Source: Aspidapion aeneum
Lineage: Eukaryota; Arthropoda; Insecta; Coleoptera; Brentidae
Reading direction: 5' to 3'
DNA length: 64,000 nt
NCBI GenBank assembly: GCA_963576565.1
Contig: OY755038.1
Location: 175,450,907 to 175,514,906, forward strand
Part shown: positions 11,700 to 22,835 of the stretch, in pieces
Layout: each line of letters begins with the position of its first letter
How positions within the stretch are numbered: the first letter of the stretch is position 1
The notes under the pieces: model-generated
Told to the model about the DNA's origin: nothing
Database searches by the model: none
What the model saw: the letters and a program-made list of their open reading frames with translations, nothing else
Program-made: the position numbers and the translations under genes

Positions 11700-12520
11700 T
11701 GTTAAAAAATTCTAATTTTCTACTTAGCAATAAAAAGTTGAAAATAGCCCCAAAAAACTACTATTTACGGATTAGATCAAATTTTGGTCCAGGAGGTGAG
11801 TTACAGGGTGATATCGAAAATAGTAGTAAATCTTAATAAAAATCACATTTTTAAAAAACTACTCTGTCAGGAGTTTTAGTTAGCAAATAAGAGTAAGAAA
11901 TACATTAAAAAATGTATCATGAACTTATTGTATTATTTTTAGATCCAGGACGTGGACACCTACAGGGTGATATCGAAATTAGAAGCGTAATTTTCTAAAA
12001 AACAAATTTATAAAAAACAATATTGTCAAGAGCTTTCGTTAGCAGAAAATTATTTGAAACCCGTTACACAATCATACCATTATGAGATTTTATCACCTTC
12101 AAGTCCAGGAATTGAGCTACATGGTGATATAGAAATTATTAGTGTGTGTAAATTTTCTAAAAATCACATTTTTAAAAAGCAAGGTTGTCCGGAGCTTTTG
12201 TTAGCAAAGTATAGTTAGGAATACGTTAAACAATCATACCATTAACTGACTGTATCACCGTTAGGTCCAGGAAGTGAGGTACAGGGTGATATCGAAATTA
12301 GTAATAAAATTTCGTAAAAATCACATTTTTAAAAAACAACGTTGTCAGGAGCGTTTGTTAGCAAAAAATAGTTAGGAACACGTTAAGCAATCATACCACT
12401 TACTAAATTTCATTTACTTCCAGTAGGTAAGCTGCAGGGTAATATCTAAATAGCAGTAAAGATTTTGAAAAATCACGTTTTTAAAAAACAAGGGAGGTGA
12501 GCTACGGGGTGAAATGAATA
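11700..12520 (+). repeat. Tandem array, about 155-160-bp unit, five to six copies
   Basis: Successive copies are marked by gtccaggaggtgagttacag (about 11788) and variants at about 11942, 12103, 12265, 12418 and 12485. Each is followed by gggtgatatcgaaattag and then aaatcacatttttaaaaaac. Copies are clearly diverged, so the array is old. No reading frame is conserved between units. Confidence 0.65.
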
Positions 12521-12529
12521 AATAAATCC

Positions 12530-13400
12530 AAAAATATTCACATATATTTACGTGAAAAACTTTTACTATTTATTTGACAAATTTACAAGTTAATATGATA
12601 AAATTTTTACATTAAAACTTATTAGTTAATATAACCAAATCAACCTAAGCCTCTAACTAACCTTGGTCAAAATAAAAGTTTACAAATACACATAAGAAAT
12701 CCAAAAATCCCTACATTTATTTACGTAACAACATCTTGGTTCGTTGTTCTTTTACAAATTCACAAGTTAGTTTGAAAAAATCATGGCTTTATAATACATA
12801 TCAAGTATAACCAAACCGAACCAAACCCATATAAATAAGGTTGGTCAATATAAAAATGTACAATAATTATTTACAGAAAAACCTGCCTGCCTTCGTTGTT
12901 AATTCACAAATTTACATGCTTATTTGACAAAAAATTTTCTTCGAAAATATACAATTAATAGAATCAAACCGAACCAGTTTGTCAATATAAAAATTAACAA
13001 ATACAAATAGTAAACCAACATTTTTTTACAAAATATTTTACATTTGTTTGATTTATTAATTAACAAATTTACAAGATATTTTAGAATCTTGGCCCTAAAA
13101 TATATATTTAATGTAACAAAACGAAAGCCTTCACTAGGCTTGCCTAATGTAAACATTTACAAACATACACGATAAATATAAAAATCTGCACATTTATTTA
13201 CAGGAAAAAACTGTCTTCGTTGTTATTTCACAAATTTGCTTGTTTTTTAGGCAACAATTTGACACCCAAGTTATCTATTTAACATAACCAAACCGAGCAA
13301 AATCAAATCCTTATAATTATTAAGCTTGCTCAATATAAAAATGTACAAATACACATAATAAATATAATATTTATTTGCATTGACAAACAACAACCTGCAC
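12530..13400 (+). repeat. Second tandem array, about 165-bp unit, about five copies
   Basis: Recurring words are acatttatttacg, cttcgttgtt, tcacaaatttacaag, taaccaaaccgaac and aatataaaaatgtacaaata, spaced about 160-170 bp apart. The array directly follows the previous one but shares no obvious unit with it. A 78-residue minus-strand frame at 12920-13156 is a by-product. Confidence 0.6.
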
Positions 13401-15400
13401 ACATATATTTTTGTCCCGTACGTCGTTCTTAGTTTTATTTAATTACTTGTATATAGACTTCTTCCAAAGTGAAGCGACACAATATTTTGCATTTCTTTCA
13501 AAAAATCTGTTAATACATGTACCGCTACATAGCTATTTGGTTGTCTGATAAAGGGATATATTTCTTTACTTCTTTAGCTATTTTTACTGAAAACTCCAAA
13601 TCAACAAAAGCAGCAGTTTCATCCCACTTAAGGTCTTTTATCTTTAAATTTTAAATATCTTTTACATAAATATTTTTTTGTATCGCTTAGGCTTTTAATT
13701 GTTTGTACAATAGTTATTTACCTAACAAGTGCGGAAAGAGGTACTTTTCCGCACGCGACGACACTTGCACAAACGACGCGGAGCGTAGTTCGGGCAAGCC
13801 GTCAAGGATGGAAAAGATAGTTTCGGCAAGAATTAGGTACAATGTTTTTCCTACGAGTGTTTTTGTCCATCTTCTTTATCAAAAAACATGTTTTAATTCG
13901 CAAAGATTTTATAATAATGCTAGAAAATGATACGTAAGACAGAATAGTTACATAAATCATTTAATGAGTCCTAAATAAAAAAAAATATTGCCGCCAATAA
14001 TATAACCTGTCTGATAAACAAAACAAAAGAAAATATAAATAATTAGCAGATTAATGTCGGGTTTCGTTTTTAATTTTGAGCCGTTTGTTTTCCTGATGTG
14101 CTTGAATTCTTGTTTTTTGTTGTTCCAATGTACGATCTAGTCTGAAGGGTGAGTACGGAATTTTAAATATTTTAACAGTCCTTTTTAAATTTTAACATAG
14201 GTTTATAATGTGTACATTGTTGTTATTTTCTACATGGTATTATGGCTTGCTACAGGTTTTATGTGTTATTGTTGTTTTTATATGAATAGCTGATTGATCT
14301 CTTTGTGCGTATTTTATTGAGCCACCCATCAGTTACTATAGTGACAAAAAATTTTTTTTGAACCTTTGTATAAAAAATGTTATATATGTATATTAAAAAA
14401 AAAGGAAGAAAAATAAACCATAATTATTTCTTTATATAAATAAATAAAAAAATCAGTTACATATACATTAAAAAGGAAAAAAATATTTAGGAACAAAATA
14501 ATATATTGTCAATAAGGTCATTTTTAACTGTTATTTATTGGGAAAAGAATAATAATTTTTAATTGGTGATGTATTAATGTGCCGTATTTTGTATTATCTT
14601 ACTAATGAGTTGTAACCTTTTTAGTCTGATGAAGACAGAAACCATTGTCGAAACGTTACCGATGGATTAAAACGTATATTTACCAGAACAACAGTGTCCT
14701 TATTCCCACTAAATTTACCTATAGTTGCATTGCAAGGACGTGATAAGTTTACCAAATTTAAAACAAATGTTGCTGGACGGGTGTGACATATACAGAGTCG
14801 GAGTAAAGGGGGGTTTTCATTAATAATACTAAATTAAAAAAATCTAAAAAGATGTGTGGAGGTATGTGGATTTCTTAGACGTAACGATATTTTCAAAAAA
14901 TATATATCAAATAAAAGGTACTTAGTGCTGAAAATTCAAATAACTCTAGATGCGTCAAATAAACATTTCATTGCAATCACTATATTCTCCTATATAAACC
15001 ATTTATTGGACTTTATTATTGTAATAAGCGCTACATTATTACTATTTTCTGAACGCATACATGAAGCGACAACAACTTTTACTATTTTTTTACATTATTT
15101 ATTTTAGCTACTGCGTTAATAAGAATTTTGCAATGAAACTTGGCACAATGTGTCAGCTTATTACAGGCTATGACACAAAGATTGATGTTTATGTAATTTT
15201 GTAATGTGTTGAAAGATACAAGGTGATATTTAAAAAATCATGTAGTAGTTTTAAACTTTGGTTCATACCGGTTACGCAGTTTAATATACCTTCTTAATTT
15301 TACTACTTTTTAAAACTAGAAAAACGCCTTTTTCACATGGTGTACATTGTTTAATTTAGCTTTGTAATTGTTCTTTTGTTCCCTCTCTTGTTCTTTTGTA
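13400..15400. other. 2-kb AT-rich stretch with possible element fragments
   Basis: The minus strand of about 13490-13640 translates to a short coding-like patch (DLKWDETAAFVDLEFSVKIA) followed by stops; I do not recognise it. Near 14620-14700, tctgatgaagacagaaacc is followed by tgtcgaaacgttac, a pattern often seen near the 3' ends of invertebrate retroelements. No intact gene is supported. The 75- and 83-residue frames at 13703 and 14856 have no recognisable features. Confidence 0.3.
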
Positions 15401-15412
15401 CATGTCATGTAT

Positions 15413-16708
15413 TAAACAACAAAAATTTAACACAATGGGCAACAGTCCGTCTTTTCTTCTTTGATACAAGGTGTTCTGCAATTATTTCCGTTGGTGGTAT
15501 GACTTTTGGGTAAAGATTTAAAATGGCCAACCCAGTAATTCCCTCTTGGCCACAGACAGACTGCTTATAGCTTTTGAGTCTAGTTTAAGTGGAAAAAGAT
15601 CTCTCGCCCTCGCAAGTTATTACAGGCAATGTGCAAAGAATTTTTAAAAGCGTATACACATGCGGAAAAATGTGTTATTGCACTTTTTTAATAATTCTAG
15701 TGCTGTGAGATTCCCTTTAATTTTATCTGCCACATTGCAACTTCTGCCAGAAATGTTTCTTGTGGTTCTACCAAGTCTTGTTCATATATATGATACAAGA
15801 ACAACAGCTGTTCTAGAAAAAAACATTCTTGAGTAGGTTTTGTTAAAATCGAAAAACTATTCAAAATATGGTTTTACAAATCTGCTTTGCAAGTAATTGA
15901 TGAACGAAACAAAATAAGGAATGAAAGCAGTTATTTTGTAATACTGTTCTACAGAATCATCTTTTATGTTGGGTCGAGTCGTCTGTCGGCCAACAATTCT
16001 TGGCATTTTTACATCGACGTCAAAACTTGCGGCTCTCTCGCTGGCACTTTTAAAAATTGCAGAAAAGACGTTATTTACATTGTGACGTTCAGATTGCAAT
16101 TGATCTTTCAGAATTCCAGCATGATTTACTGCTTGGCTTAGATCAATTGATGATTTTTGTAAATATTTGCAAAGGCCAATGGAAAACGGAAAAACGTGTT
16201 TAAAAATTTCTATAGCTATAAAAAATTCAAACTTGATGATTGCGGCATGTAAATTATGTGCTTGAACAGCGGTATCCCTATCTTTCCAAGTGGATATATC
16301 CGCTAGTAACCAGGCTGTAACTCATTTCAAAAATATTTGGAATTTTCGGAGTATTAAAAAAAACATAAATCTGGCGAATATTCTCTAAGCAATGGCTGAG
16401 GATTGGCAGCTCACATGACTTTGCCACAGCTAGATTGAGAGAGTGAGCTGAGCAATGAACGTAAAGTGCTGAAGGGACTACTTTTTTATGTGTGCTTGGA
16501 CCCCATTTTGCTCCCCGCGCATTGCCACAGCTCCGTCATAAACTTGTCCTCTTAATTTGGAACTATCCAGTTTACAATCCTTTAAAAAAGTTATTATTGA
16601 GTTAGCCATGCCCTTCCCAGATACGTCAGTAATATTTACGTAAAATTGTAAAAAACATTCATTAATTTCAAAAGTATTTGAATACAGGTATCTAGCACAT
16701 ATGGACAT
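15413..16708 (-). pseudogene. hAT transposase fossil (ZMYM1/DUF4371 type)
   Basis: Three hallmarks of the hAT-type transposase related to ZMYM1 and 52-kDa-repressor-like proteins occur in order on the minus strand. First is LRGQVYDGAVAMRG (about 16500-16550), where the family has a Y-D-G-A segment of the catalytic core. Second is SALYVHCSAHSLNLAV (about 16430-16475), the conserved CxxH region. Third is the C-terminal dimerisation motif ILCTLPVITCEGERSFS (about 15600-15650). Family members are usually 600 residues or more. This copy lacks the N-terminal zinc finger and is cut by frameshifts and stop codons, including a stop directly after the SFST segment. It is therefore dead. No terminal inverted repeats were found around it. 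Family assignment rests on motif recognition without a database search. Confidence 0.8.
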
Positions 16709-16879
16709 CTGTTACTTATTAGCTATTACTGAGAAGAAATCACTTTGCCTTATTTAGTCTAGAAGTAATAATAATAACTAATGATATCGTTTTGAATTTT
16801 GATTTGATCGCTTTGCCATTTTTCATCAAAAGGTTATCACAAACCAACTAATTAAAAAATAGATTTATAACCACATACG

Positions 16880-18449
16880 CCACCCAAACAACGTATGATC
16901 AAATACTGCTCCCCTTTTATTAATCCTTATATCACTTGTATACTTAATTCTTGTATTGAACAGGGCTACTTTCCGCAAAAATGGCGAGTAGCTGTGGGCA
17001 AACCTTTGCCCAAGAAAAATAGTCTTGAGGAATTTTTGGATCTGCGCATAATCAGTATCCTACCAGCTATTTCTACTCTATAATTACTTTGAAACGGTGA
17101 AAAATATTCTTCCCGATTTTCAATGCGGATTCAGAAAGGGATACTCCACAGCAACAGCCCTTGCAACAGTATTAAGTGACGTGATAGAGGCTTACGATAA
17201 GGGTGAAGTTACGGCAATAATCTTGTTGGATTTTTCCAAAGCGTTTGACACCATGATCATAGGCTAATGTTAGCCAAACTTAAATATTATGGGTTTGACG
17301 ATCTTGCCCTGAGTTTGTCAAAGTCTTACTGAAATAATAGGTTTCAACGCATAACTTGCAACGGCTGGTGTTCCTCAAGGTAGCGTCCTAGGGCCTCTCT
17401 TCTTTTTAATTTACACAACAAGTATTTTAAAGGCAATAGAATACTGTAAGGCCCAGGCCTACGTTGATGATGGCCAGCTATATGGTCATTTTGATGTAAG
17501 TGGTGCGAAGAACGCCGAAGGACTAATTAATAAGGACCTAAACAAAATTCACAAGCTTTCTTTAGAACATAACCTAAAATTAAATGCCAGTAAGTCATGT
17601 GTCCTCTTCTTTGGGACGAGGGATAAAGTAACAATTTTAAAACAGCAGCTTAATTTGCAAATTGATAACATTCCTCTAAATGTCGTTAATTCTGCCAGGA
17701 ATGAAACGAAATTTCGTGAACATGTTAAAAAGTTAATACAAAAATCATTGTTATGTCCTAAACTTCTTTATTCAAACAAATATTTTCTTGATAAAACATT
17801 AAAACGCGATTTATGTGAAAGTTTGATCTTGTCGAATTTCAACTATCGTGATTTTATCTATGGCACATGTCTAGATGTAGCGTGCAAAAAACGGGAATAC
17901 GAACAATCCAAAATAGTTGCTGCAGACTTATTTTCAACCTTAAAAAATATGATCGTGTCTCTGAAAAAATAAAGAAGCTTTCCTGGTTAAAAATGGACAA
18001 GCGCATGAAACTTCATTTGGTTAATTTTACCCACAAGGTTTTACAAAGTACCCATTCTACCCCCCTTAAAGCTAAGTTTATAACACGTCAAAATGACCGT
18101 ATATCAATTCCTAAATATCGAACTGCCCTTTTTAAAAGAAGTTATGTGTAGAATGGTATAATGTTATACAACTCGTTGCCCAGTGCATTGAAGAGTCTAA
18201 CAATAATAAAGTTTAAAAAAGAAGTAAAAAAATTTCTGTTTGCTCACTGTTTTTTTTTCTCCTTATCAATACTATATAGATTTTTTTATTTTTTTTGTTG
18301 ATATACTTGATCAGCTTTTTTTGTCTTCTACTGGTTACGTAGCATAGCTAATAGCTAGACTTCGCCACACTAAAGCCTATTTGTTTGAGATTTGTAATTT
18401 ATTTTTTTAATTAATAAAAGTCGTTTTTATTTATTTATTTATTTATTTA
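16880..18449 (+). pseudogene. Non-LTR retrotransposon (CR1/Jockey-like), 5'-truncated and dead
   Basis: Reverse transcriptase blocks appear in order but in shifting frames. The conserved block around FRKGYSTATALATVLSDVIE is at about 17128-17190, LLDFSKAFDT at about 17224-17253, GVPQGSVLGPLLFLIYTT near 17367-17420, and the catalytic YVDD at about 17459-17470. The C-terminal part typical of the CR1/Jockey group follows (about 18160-18245, LPSALKSLTIIKFKKEVKKF). A 3' tail then contains aataaaag and ends in (TTTA)n at 18427-18449. Endonuclease and N-terminal RT are missing, as expected from 5' truncation. A second copy of the tail alone sits at 29656-29743. Several frameshifts and stops make it non-functional. 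Confidence 0.85.
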
Positions 18450-19123
18450 AACACCTGATCAGCCTGATCGCACCTCTGCCCTGCTTGGCAAAACTCCCGT
18501 ATTTAAAAAAAAAATGCGATTTTAAACTAATGTAAAAATCTACTAAAAATATTTAAAAACTTATTTACAAATTTCCTTTTGCTATATGTATTTACAAATT
18601 TTAAAAACTTTAATCACGTTTTTTTTAGTTTCAGAAAAAAATCAAATACGGTGGTTTACTTAGGCAGAGCTGACCTGTTGACTCTTGCCGGCAGGTATGT
18701 TTTTTCAATTTATAAGCTAAATAGCTATAAGCTTAAAGAAACAAAAATTGTACGCAAAACTAGTTTTATATTTAATTGATAAATCTTTCCTGTCCCACCT
18801 CAAGTATGCCCGTGTATCTTGGCCCTGCACTGAGTTTCATCGAGCACCACTTCTAGAATGGCATTTCTAGGTGTCTGCTACCTCTGTGCAAAATTTCGTT
18901 ACGGTACGCGAAAATGTAGACAAGCCCCTAAATTTCCGTCTTAGGCCATGAACTAAGACGCAAATCAAAAAAAAAGTGTTTTTAATTACTTATCTACTTT
19001 ATGGACAGGGTTGTTGTTGTTTTGTTTTTAAAAATCGGAGCAGCCAAGGCGCATCCAATTTTTTTTTTAACTGAAAAATTTTGTGGCCCCAATCGGATTT
19101 TGAATCAATATTAATTAATTAAA
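18450..19123. other. AT-rich spacer, no gene
   Basis: About 670 bp between the LINE tail and the first hAT MITE. Short frames (for example 18579-18779) have no recognisable features. Confidence 0.35.
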
Positions 19124-19131
19124 TTAGGAGC

Positions 19132-19328
19132 CAGTGCCGTATATAGGGGGGGGGGGCTGGGAGGCCCGCCCCCCCCCCCCCCCCAAAGCTAAGATTTTTT
19201 TGGATATTTTCCACATATTTCATGAATACAAACATAAAATAGCATAAAATACAGCTTCATGAGGCTCGGCCCCCCCCCCCAAAACTGTCTCGGGCCCACC
19301 CCGAAACTTTTTTCTATATACGCCACTG
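19132..19328. mobile_element. hAT-type MITE, 197 bp, with 8-bp target duplication
   Basis: The ends are imperfect inverted repeats of the hAT type: cagtgccgtatatagg at the left and ctatatacgccactg at the right (CAGTGsCGTATATA). Exact 8-bp direct repeats, ttaggagc, flank it at 19124-19131 and 19329-19336, matching the 8-bp duplication that hAT transposases make. The interior has G and C homopolymer runs and no coding potential, so it is non-autonomous. The preserved duplication suggests it is not very old. Confidence 0.88.
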
Positions 19329-19361
19329 TTAGGAGCTATCGTGTTACGGACATAAATAATA

Positions 19362-19515
19362 TACACACACACAGACACACAGACGATATCACGACGATAT
19401 TGCTAGGATAGGTCAAAATACATCTAGATAACACATTTTTGGCGTGATTAAAAAAAAAATCGTCGAAAATAATACCTTTTCTAGCTATTGCTACGCGGTC
19501 TAGGAACGTAAAAAT
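19362..19515 (-). repeat. Dispersed repeat R, partial inverted copy
   Basis: Reading the minus strand, gcgtagcaatagctagaaaa, then aataccttttctagc context, gacctatcctagcaatatcg and a (TGTG)n-like tract match the order seen at 33197-33404. This is the 5' part of the R family described at 33.2 and 53.2 kb. Confidence 0.6.
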
Positions 19516-19560
19516 ATTTGGATAGGGGCGGCGAAGATTGTTAGCTCAGAGCGGCATCTA

Positions 19561-19719
19561 TGGACGCATTCAGGGAACGGACCTTGGGGCCCAGGCCCCC
19601 TCAAGCTCAAGATTTTTTAGATATTTTCAACGTACATATTTTATGAATAAAAAAATAAAATACGACATCATGGGTCTCGTCCCTCAACCCCGCAAAATAT
19701 ATTCCTGGGTGCGCCACTG
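19561..19719. mobile_element. Second hAT-type MITE, about 159 bp
   Basis: The right end, tgggtgcgccactg, is a hAT-type terminus. The left end, tggacgcattcaggga, pairs with it imperfectly and appears to have lost the first three bases. Exact 8-bp direct repeats ggcatcta flank the element (19553-19560 and 19720-19727). A half copy of the same subfamily starts at 33113 with cagtggcgcaccca. The short frame over it is a chance translation. Confidence 0.72.
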
Positions 19720-19849
19720 GGCATCTAAATCGCTAAACTGATGTTTCACGTAAAATAGTGTACAATACAATCCTCTAAAAAGCTGACTAGATTTTGGTCT
19801 TAATACATTGATGCAGTTTTTGACAGTTTAAAAATTCGCATCGCATAGA

Positions 19850-20000
19850 CATGCGGTTTTAAAACATAGTAGGACATATTTTTCTCAATAATTTGCGTTA
19901 TAACCAAAAACTTTGCAGGAGATATTTACAAAAACTGTTTTCAAGGCTGATAGCTTACTTGAAGTGTGCTAATGGGCTAGAGATGATCCACTTATTATAA
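19850..20000 (+). repeat. Dispersed repeat R, partial copy (3' part)
   Basis: The order catgcggttttaa, ctcaataatttgcgttataa, gagatatttacaaaaactgt, ttcaaggctgatag and cttgaagtgtgctaatgggc matches 53310-53450 (plus) and 41270-41420 (minus). Non-coding. Confidence 0.6.
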
Positions 20001-20424
20001 ATTGCAAACGTTTTTGCTTTACACATTGTTAATGCTACACTCTTGTACGTACATAGTAGTAACATAATAAAGGAAATACCCAACTGCTAAATTTACTTGT
20101 AAGTACTAGTCGCAGTTAAGTACAAAATTAATAGGTACACCTATAATGTACGACATGCTTCAACGTTTTGTTTTGATGCCAAATGTGCATTTACAAAATT
20201 ATACAGTTTTGTATTTTTATGAATCAGGTTATTGGGTAATTTTGCATCCAACTGCGACTAGTAGTTACAATTAAATTTAGTAGTTGGGTGTTTTTTTTCC
20301 AACTTTTAGGTTTAATTCTTGTTCAGCCTTATAAAAAGCACTATGCATTTCCAATTAATTTAGCTTTACCCAAAAAGTACGTGTAGATTTTCTACGGACG
20401 CGTTGTTACTTTCCAATAAGTGAA

Positions 20425-20945
20425 GGTGGGGGAGGAGGGAACTAGTAAAATGGTGTCGAAAAAAATCTTAAAGCGTGTGCCGAAAGAATTTTTGAAATCG
20501 CTCTAAATTTGTGAAATGTATCGCTACAATTATTAGTAATAGGGAGGGCGGGAAGAAAAGAGGTTGAGGAAGGCGGAAACTAGTAAAATGATGTTGGAAA
20601 AAAAGTCTTAAAGCGTGTGCAGAAAGAATTTTTTAAATCGCTCTATACTTGTGAAAGGTATAGCTACAACTATTACTAAGAAGGAGGGAAGGGAGAAAAA
20701 AGGGAGGGGGAAACTAGTAAAAGTTGGAAAAAAGTCTTCAAGTGTGTGCAGAAAGAAATTTGGAAATCGCTGTATATTTGTAAAAGTTATAGCTATAACT
20801 ATTACTAATTAGGATAGCACGAGGAGAGAGGGAGAGAGGGAGAGGCGGGGAGGGGGAGGGGATCTAGTAAAATGGTGTTGAAAAAAAAACTGAAAGCGTA
20901 TGCAGGAAGAATTTTTGAAACTGCTCTATATTTGATAAAATTTTG
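20425..20945 (+). repeat. Tandem array, about 140-bp unit, four copies, purine-rich
   Basis: Four units each contain aactagtaaaatggtgt-like, aaagcgtgtgcagaaagaat and atcgctctatatttg, followed by a purine-rich (ggga)n-type stretch that varies in length (longest at about 20820-20865). The units are 80-90% alike by eye. The 65-residue frame here is a by-product. Confidence 0.75.
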
Positions 20946-20959
20946 CGAATATAGCAGGG

Positions 20960-21236
20960 AGGACTAAAAGTAACTACAGCAAATTAGAGGACATTTGCAA
21001 TGGCTAATCAAAGGAATTTCAATAAAATTGCCTGAAATTTAGATAATTTGTATGCCCTATAGCCTACATCATGTGACAAAATGGCGTCTGAAGACCGCCA
21101 TGTTGATTCCTGTTTAAAAAAATATAGCCTACAGCACCTTAGGGATCAGTAGCAATTCAACGACACATTTTTTGTCAAAATCGGTTCAGCCGTTTAGCCT
21201 TTAGCGTGACACAAACATATTTACTTACATACATAC
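20960..21236. other. Old repeat that received the BEL/Pao insertion
   Basis: The block contains caaaatggcgtctgaagacc and then tcaaaatcggttcagccgtt, words found in the foldback family near 57.2-57.7 kb and in other repeats here. It is interrupted at 21236 by the LTR element and continues after 28051. Confidence 0.4.
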
Positions 21237-21707
21237 TGTTAGCTCCCGCTAAATTTCGCGGTTGTTGATTTATTTTTAAAATCACACAATTGTATGAAGG
21301 ACAGAGCGCATTTCGCGTATTTGGACATGCGCGCCAACAACCAGTGAGATCCTTGTCGACCGCCTCGAGAAAATGGCGTGTAAATTTTCGTTCTCCAACT
21401 ATTTCAAATTTCTACACCTGAAAGTGCTCGATTTTGGTGTACTGAAGCATAGAACTAGAAACTTCAGCCCTTCAGCTACGTGGTGACATCATTAGATCCA
21501 TTCAGGGGCCCCTTGGAACGTGGAGAAATTGGCTGCAACTGGTGAGTGCCTTTGTTCTGATTACCGTTGTGTGACACAAATAATATTACCTATGGACGTT
21601 TGATTATTTCGTAATTTCATATCAATATATTTATGTTTGCTCGCGCTTTCATTAATTAAAGTATACAGTCCATTGCATTTATCGTTTTTCTTACTGCGGG
21701 CATAACA
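21237..21707 (+). repeat. 5' LTR of the BEL/Pao element
   Basis: 471 bp, starting tgttagctcccgctaaattt and ending at about gcgggcataaca. It matches the 3' LTR over its whole length with scattered substitutions (for example gtgagtgcc against gtgaatgcc) and small differences at the very end. Confidence 0.92.
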
Positions 21708-22089
21708 TAAGTGTTCCTTGCGAGCCGAATTATTTTAAATTAAATCCATACGACGGTATTAATAGGTCGGCCACTACTTTCAAGCCGAAAAACAAGGCGG
21801 CCTTGAATTTTTCGCATCGTATCGAAACGAGAGAAAGGTGTTGGCGCAGTACCTGTTTTCGCGTACCGCGTGGTATAAACAAAGCGAAGGAATCAAAACA
21901 AAACAAACAACAACATTTCTCATTTATGTGTTAGGGTGTTTCATATCATTTCGATATTTAAAACAATTTTCATCAATTGCGATAAATTAGTGCATATTTT
22001 CGACAATTCGTCATTTTTCTATTTCAGAAGCATTAATTTAGCGTTAATTGTATATTTACCGACAATTTCGTCATTTCAAAGGTAAAATC

Positions 22090-22835
22090 ATGTCTGTCAA
22101 AAGAGCCGCGCAAAAACGCAAGGGTTTTTTATCTGCGATCACCGAGTGTTATGTGTTGTCACAGACCGCGGAAAAGGATGAAAAAGCGAGAAACGAGTTT
22201 CAAGTGAGGTATTCCGATTTGGATGAAACCTTCGATAAATGCATGCTGGCACATAATGACGTCATTATGTTGATAGACGACTCGGACGACGAGGAGTTTA
22301 AAACACAGGATGCGATCCTTTCAGATGCTCGTAAATATTTTTATGCGTGTAAGGGGGTTTACTCTAAAATATTTCCGGTTGAGGCCCCAACCCTTTCGGG
22401 ATCATATGTTCGACAAAACGAATCTAAAACTCCAAAACTCAAAGAGTTAGGTATTCCCATATTCCGAGGTGATAAAAATTATGGCCAAGCTTTTTCGATC
22501 TTTTTAATAACATTATAGATCAAAATCAAAGTCTAAGTAACGTCCGAAAACTTCAATATTTATTTTCATATCTCGAGGATGAGCCTTTAAAATTGATATC
22601 AGGGATTAGCTTATCTGATCAAAATTATAAAATTGCTTATGACAAATTAGTCAATAGATATCAAAACAAGCGAGATCTCGCAAATGATGCTTTAAGCTCA
22701 ATTATGAACTCCACCTTAAAAAACGAGTCAGCTAAAGAATTGCGTAATTTAATTGACACCTTTTCTGAATCCCTAGAAATTTTAAAATCACTTAGCTTTG
22801 ACGTTGACAGTTGAGACTTTATTATTTTTTTCATT
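22090..22835 (+). pseudogene. gag: Gag region of BEL/Pao element (broken)
   Basis: Translation probably begins at the ATG at 22090 (MSVKRAAQKRKGF), which is preceded by a short A-rich leader; the in-frame upstream codons to 22048 look non-coding. The first part reads to a stop at 22518. Codons typical of Pao gag continue in another frame from about 22490, so one base has been lost near 22488-22495. The second frame runs to a TGA at 22812-22814, after which the same frame continues as a gag-like sequence. At that position the family normally has tryptophan, so TGA is most simply a TGG to TGA change. The product would be the capsid-forming part of the polyprotein. It is not translatable as it stands. 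Confidence 0.85.

Noticed and set aside
14609..14660. Hammerhead-ribozyme-like core (ctgatga...cgaaac)
   Set aside because: The bases between the two core boxes do not form a proper stem II (A-C at the first position, only GACA/TGTC offset), and the outer pairing gtaac/gttac joins the wrong strands for a hammerhead.
19132..19328. G/C homopolymer runs as sequencing error
   Set aside because: They lie inside a well-defined hAT MITE with intact duplication; run lengths may be imprecise but the element is real.
22048..22089. Upstream start of gag at 22048
   Set aside because: The 14 extra codons look like leader sequence; the ATG at 22090 begins a basic N-terminus typical of gag, so 22090 was chosen.
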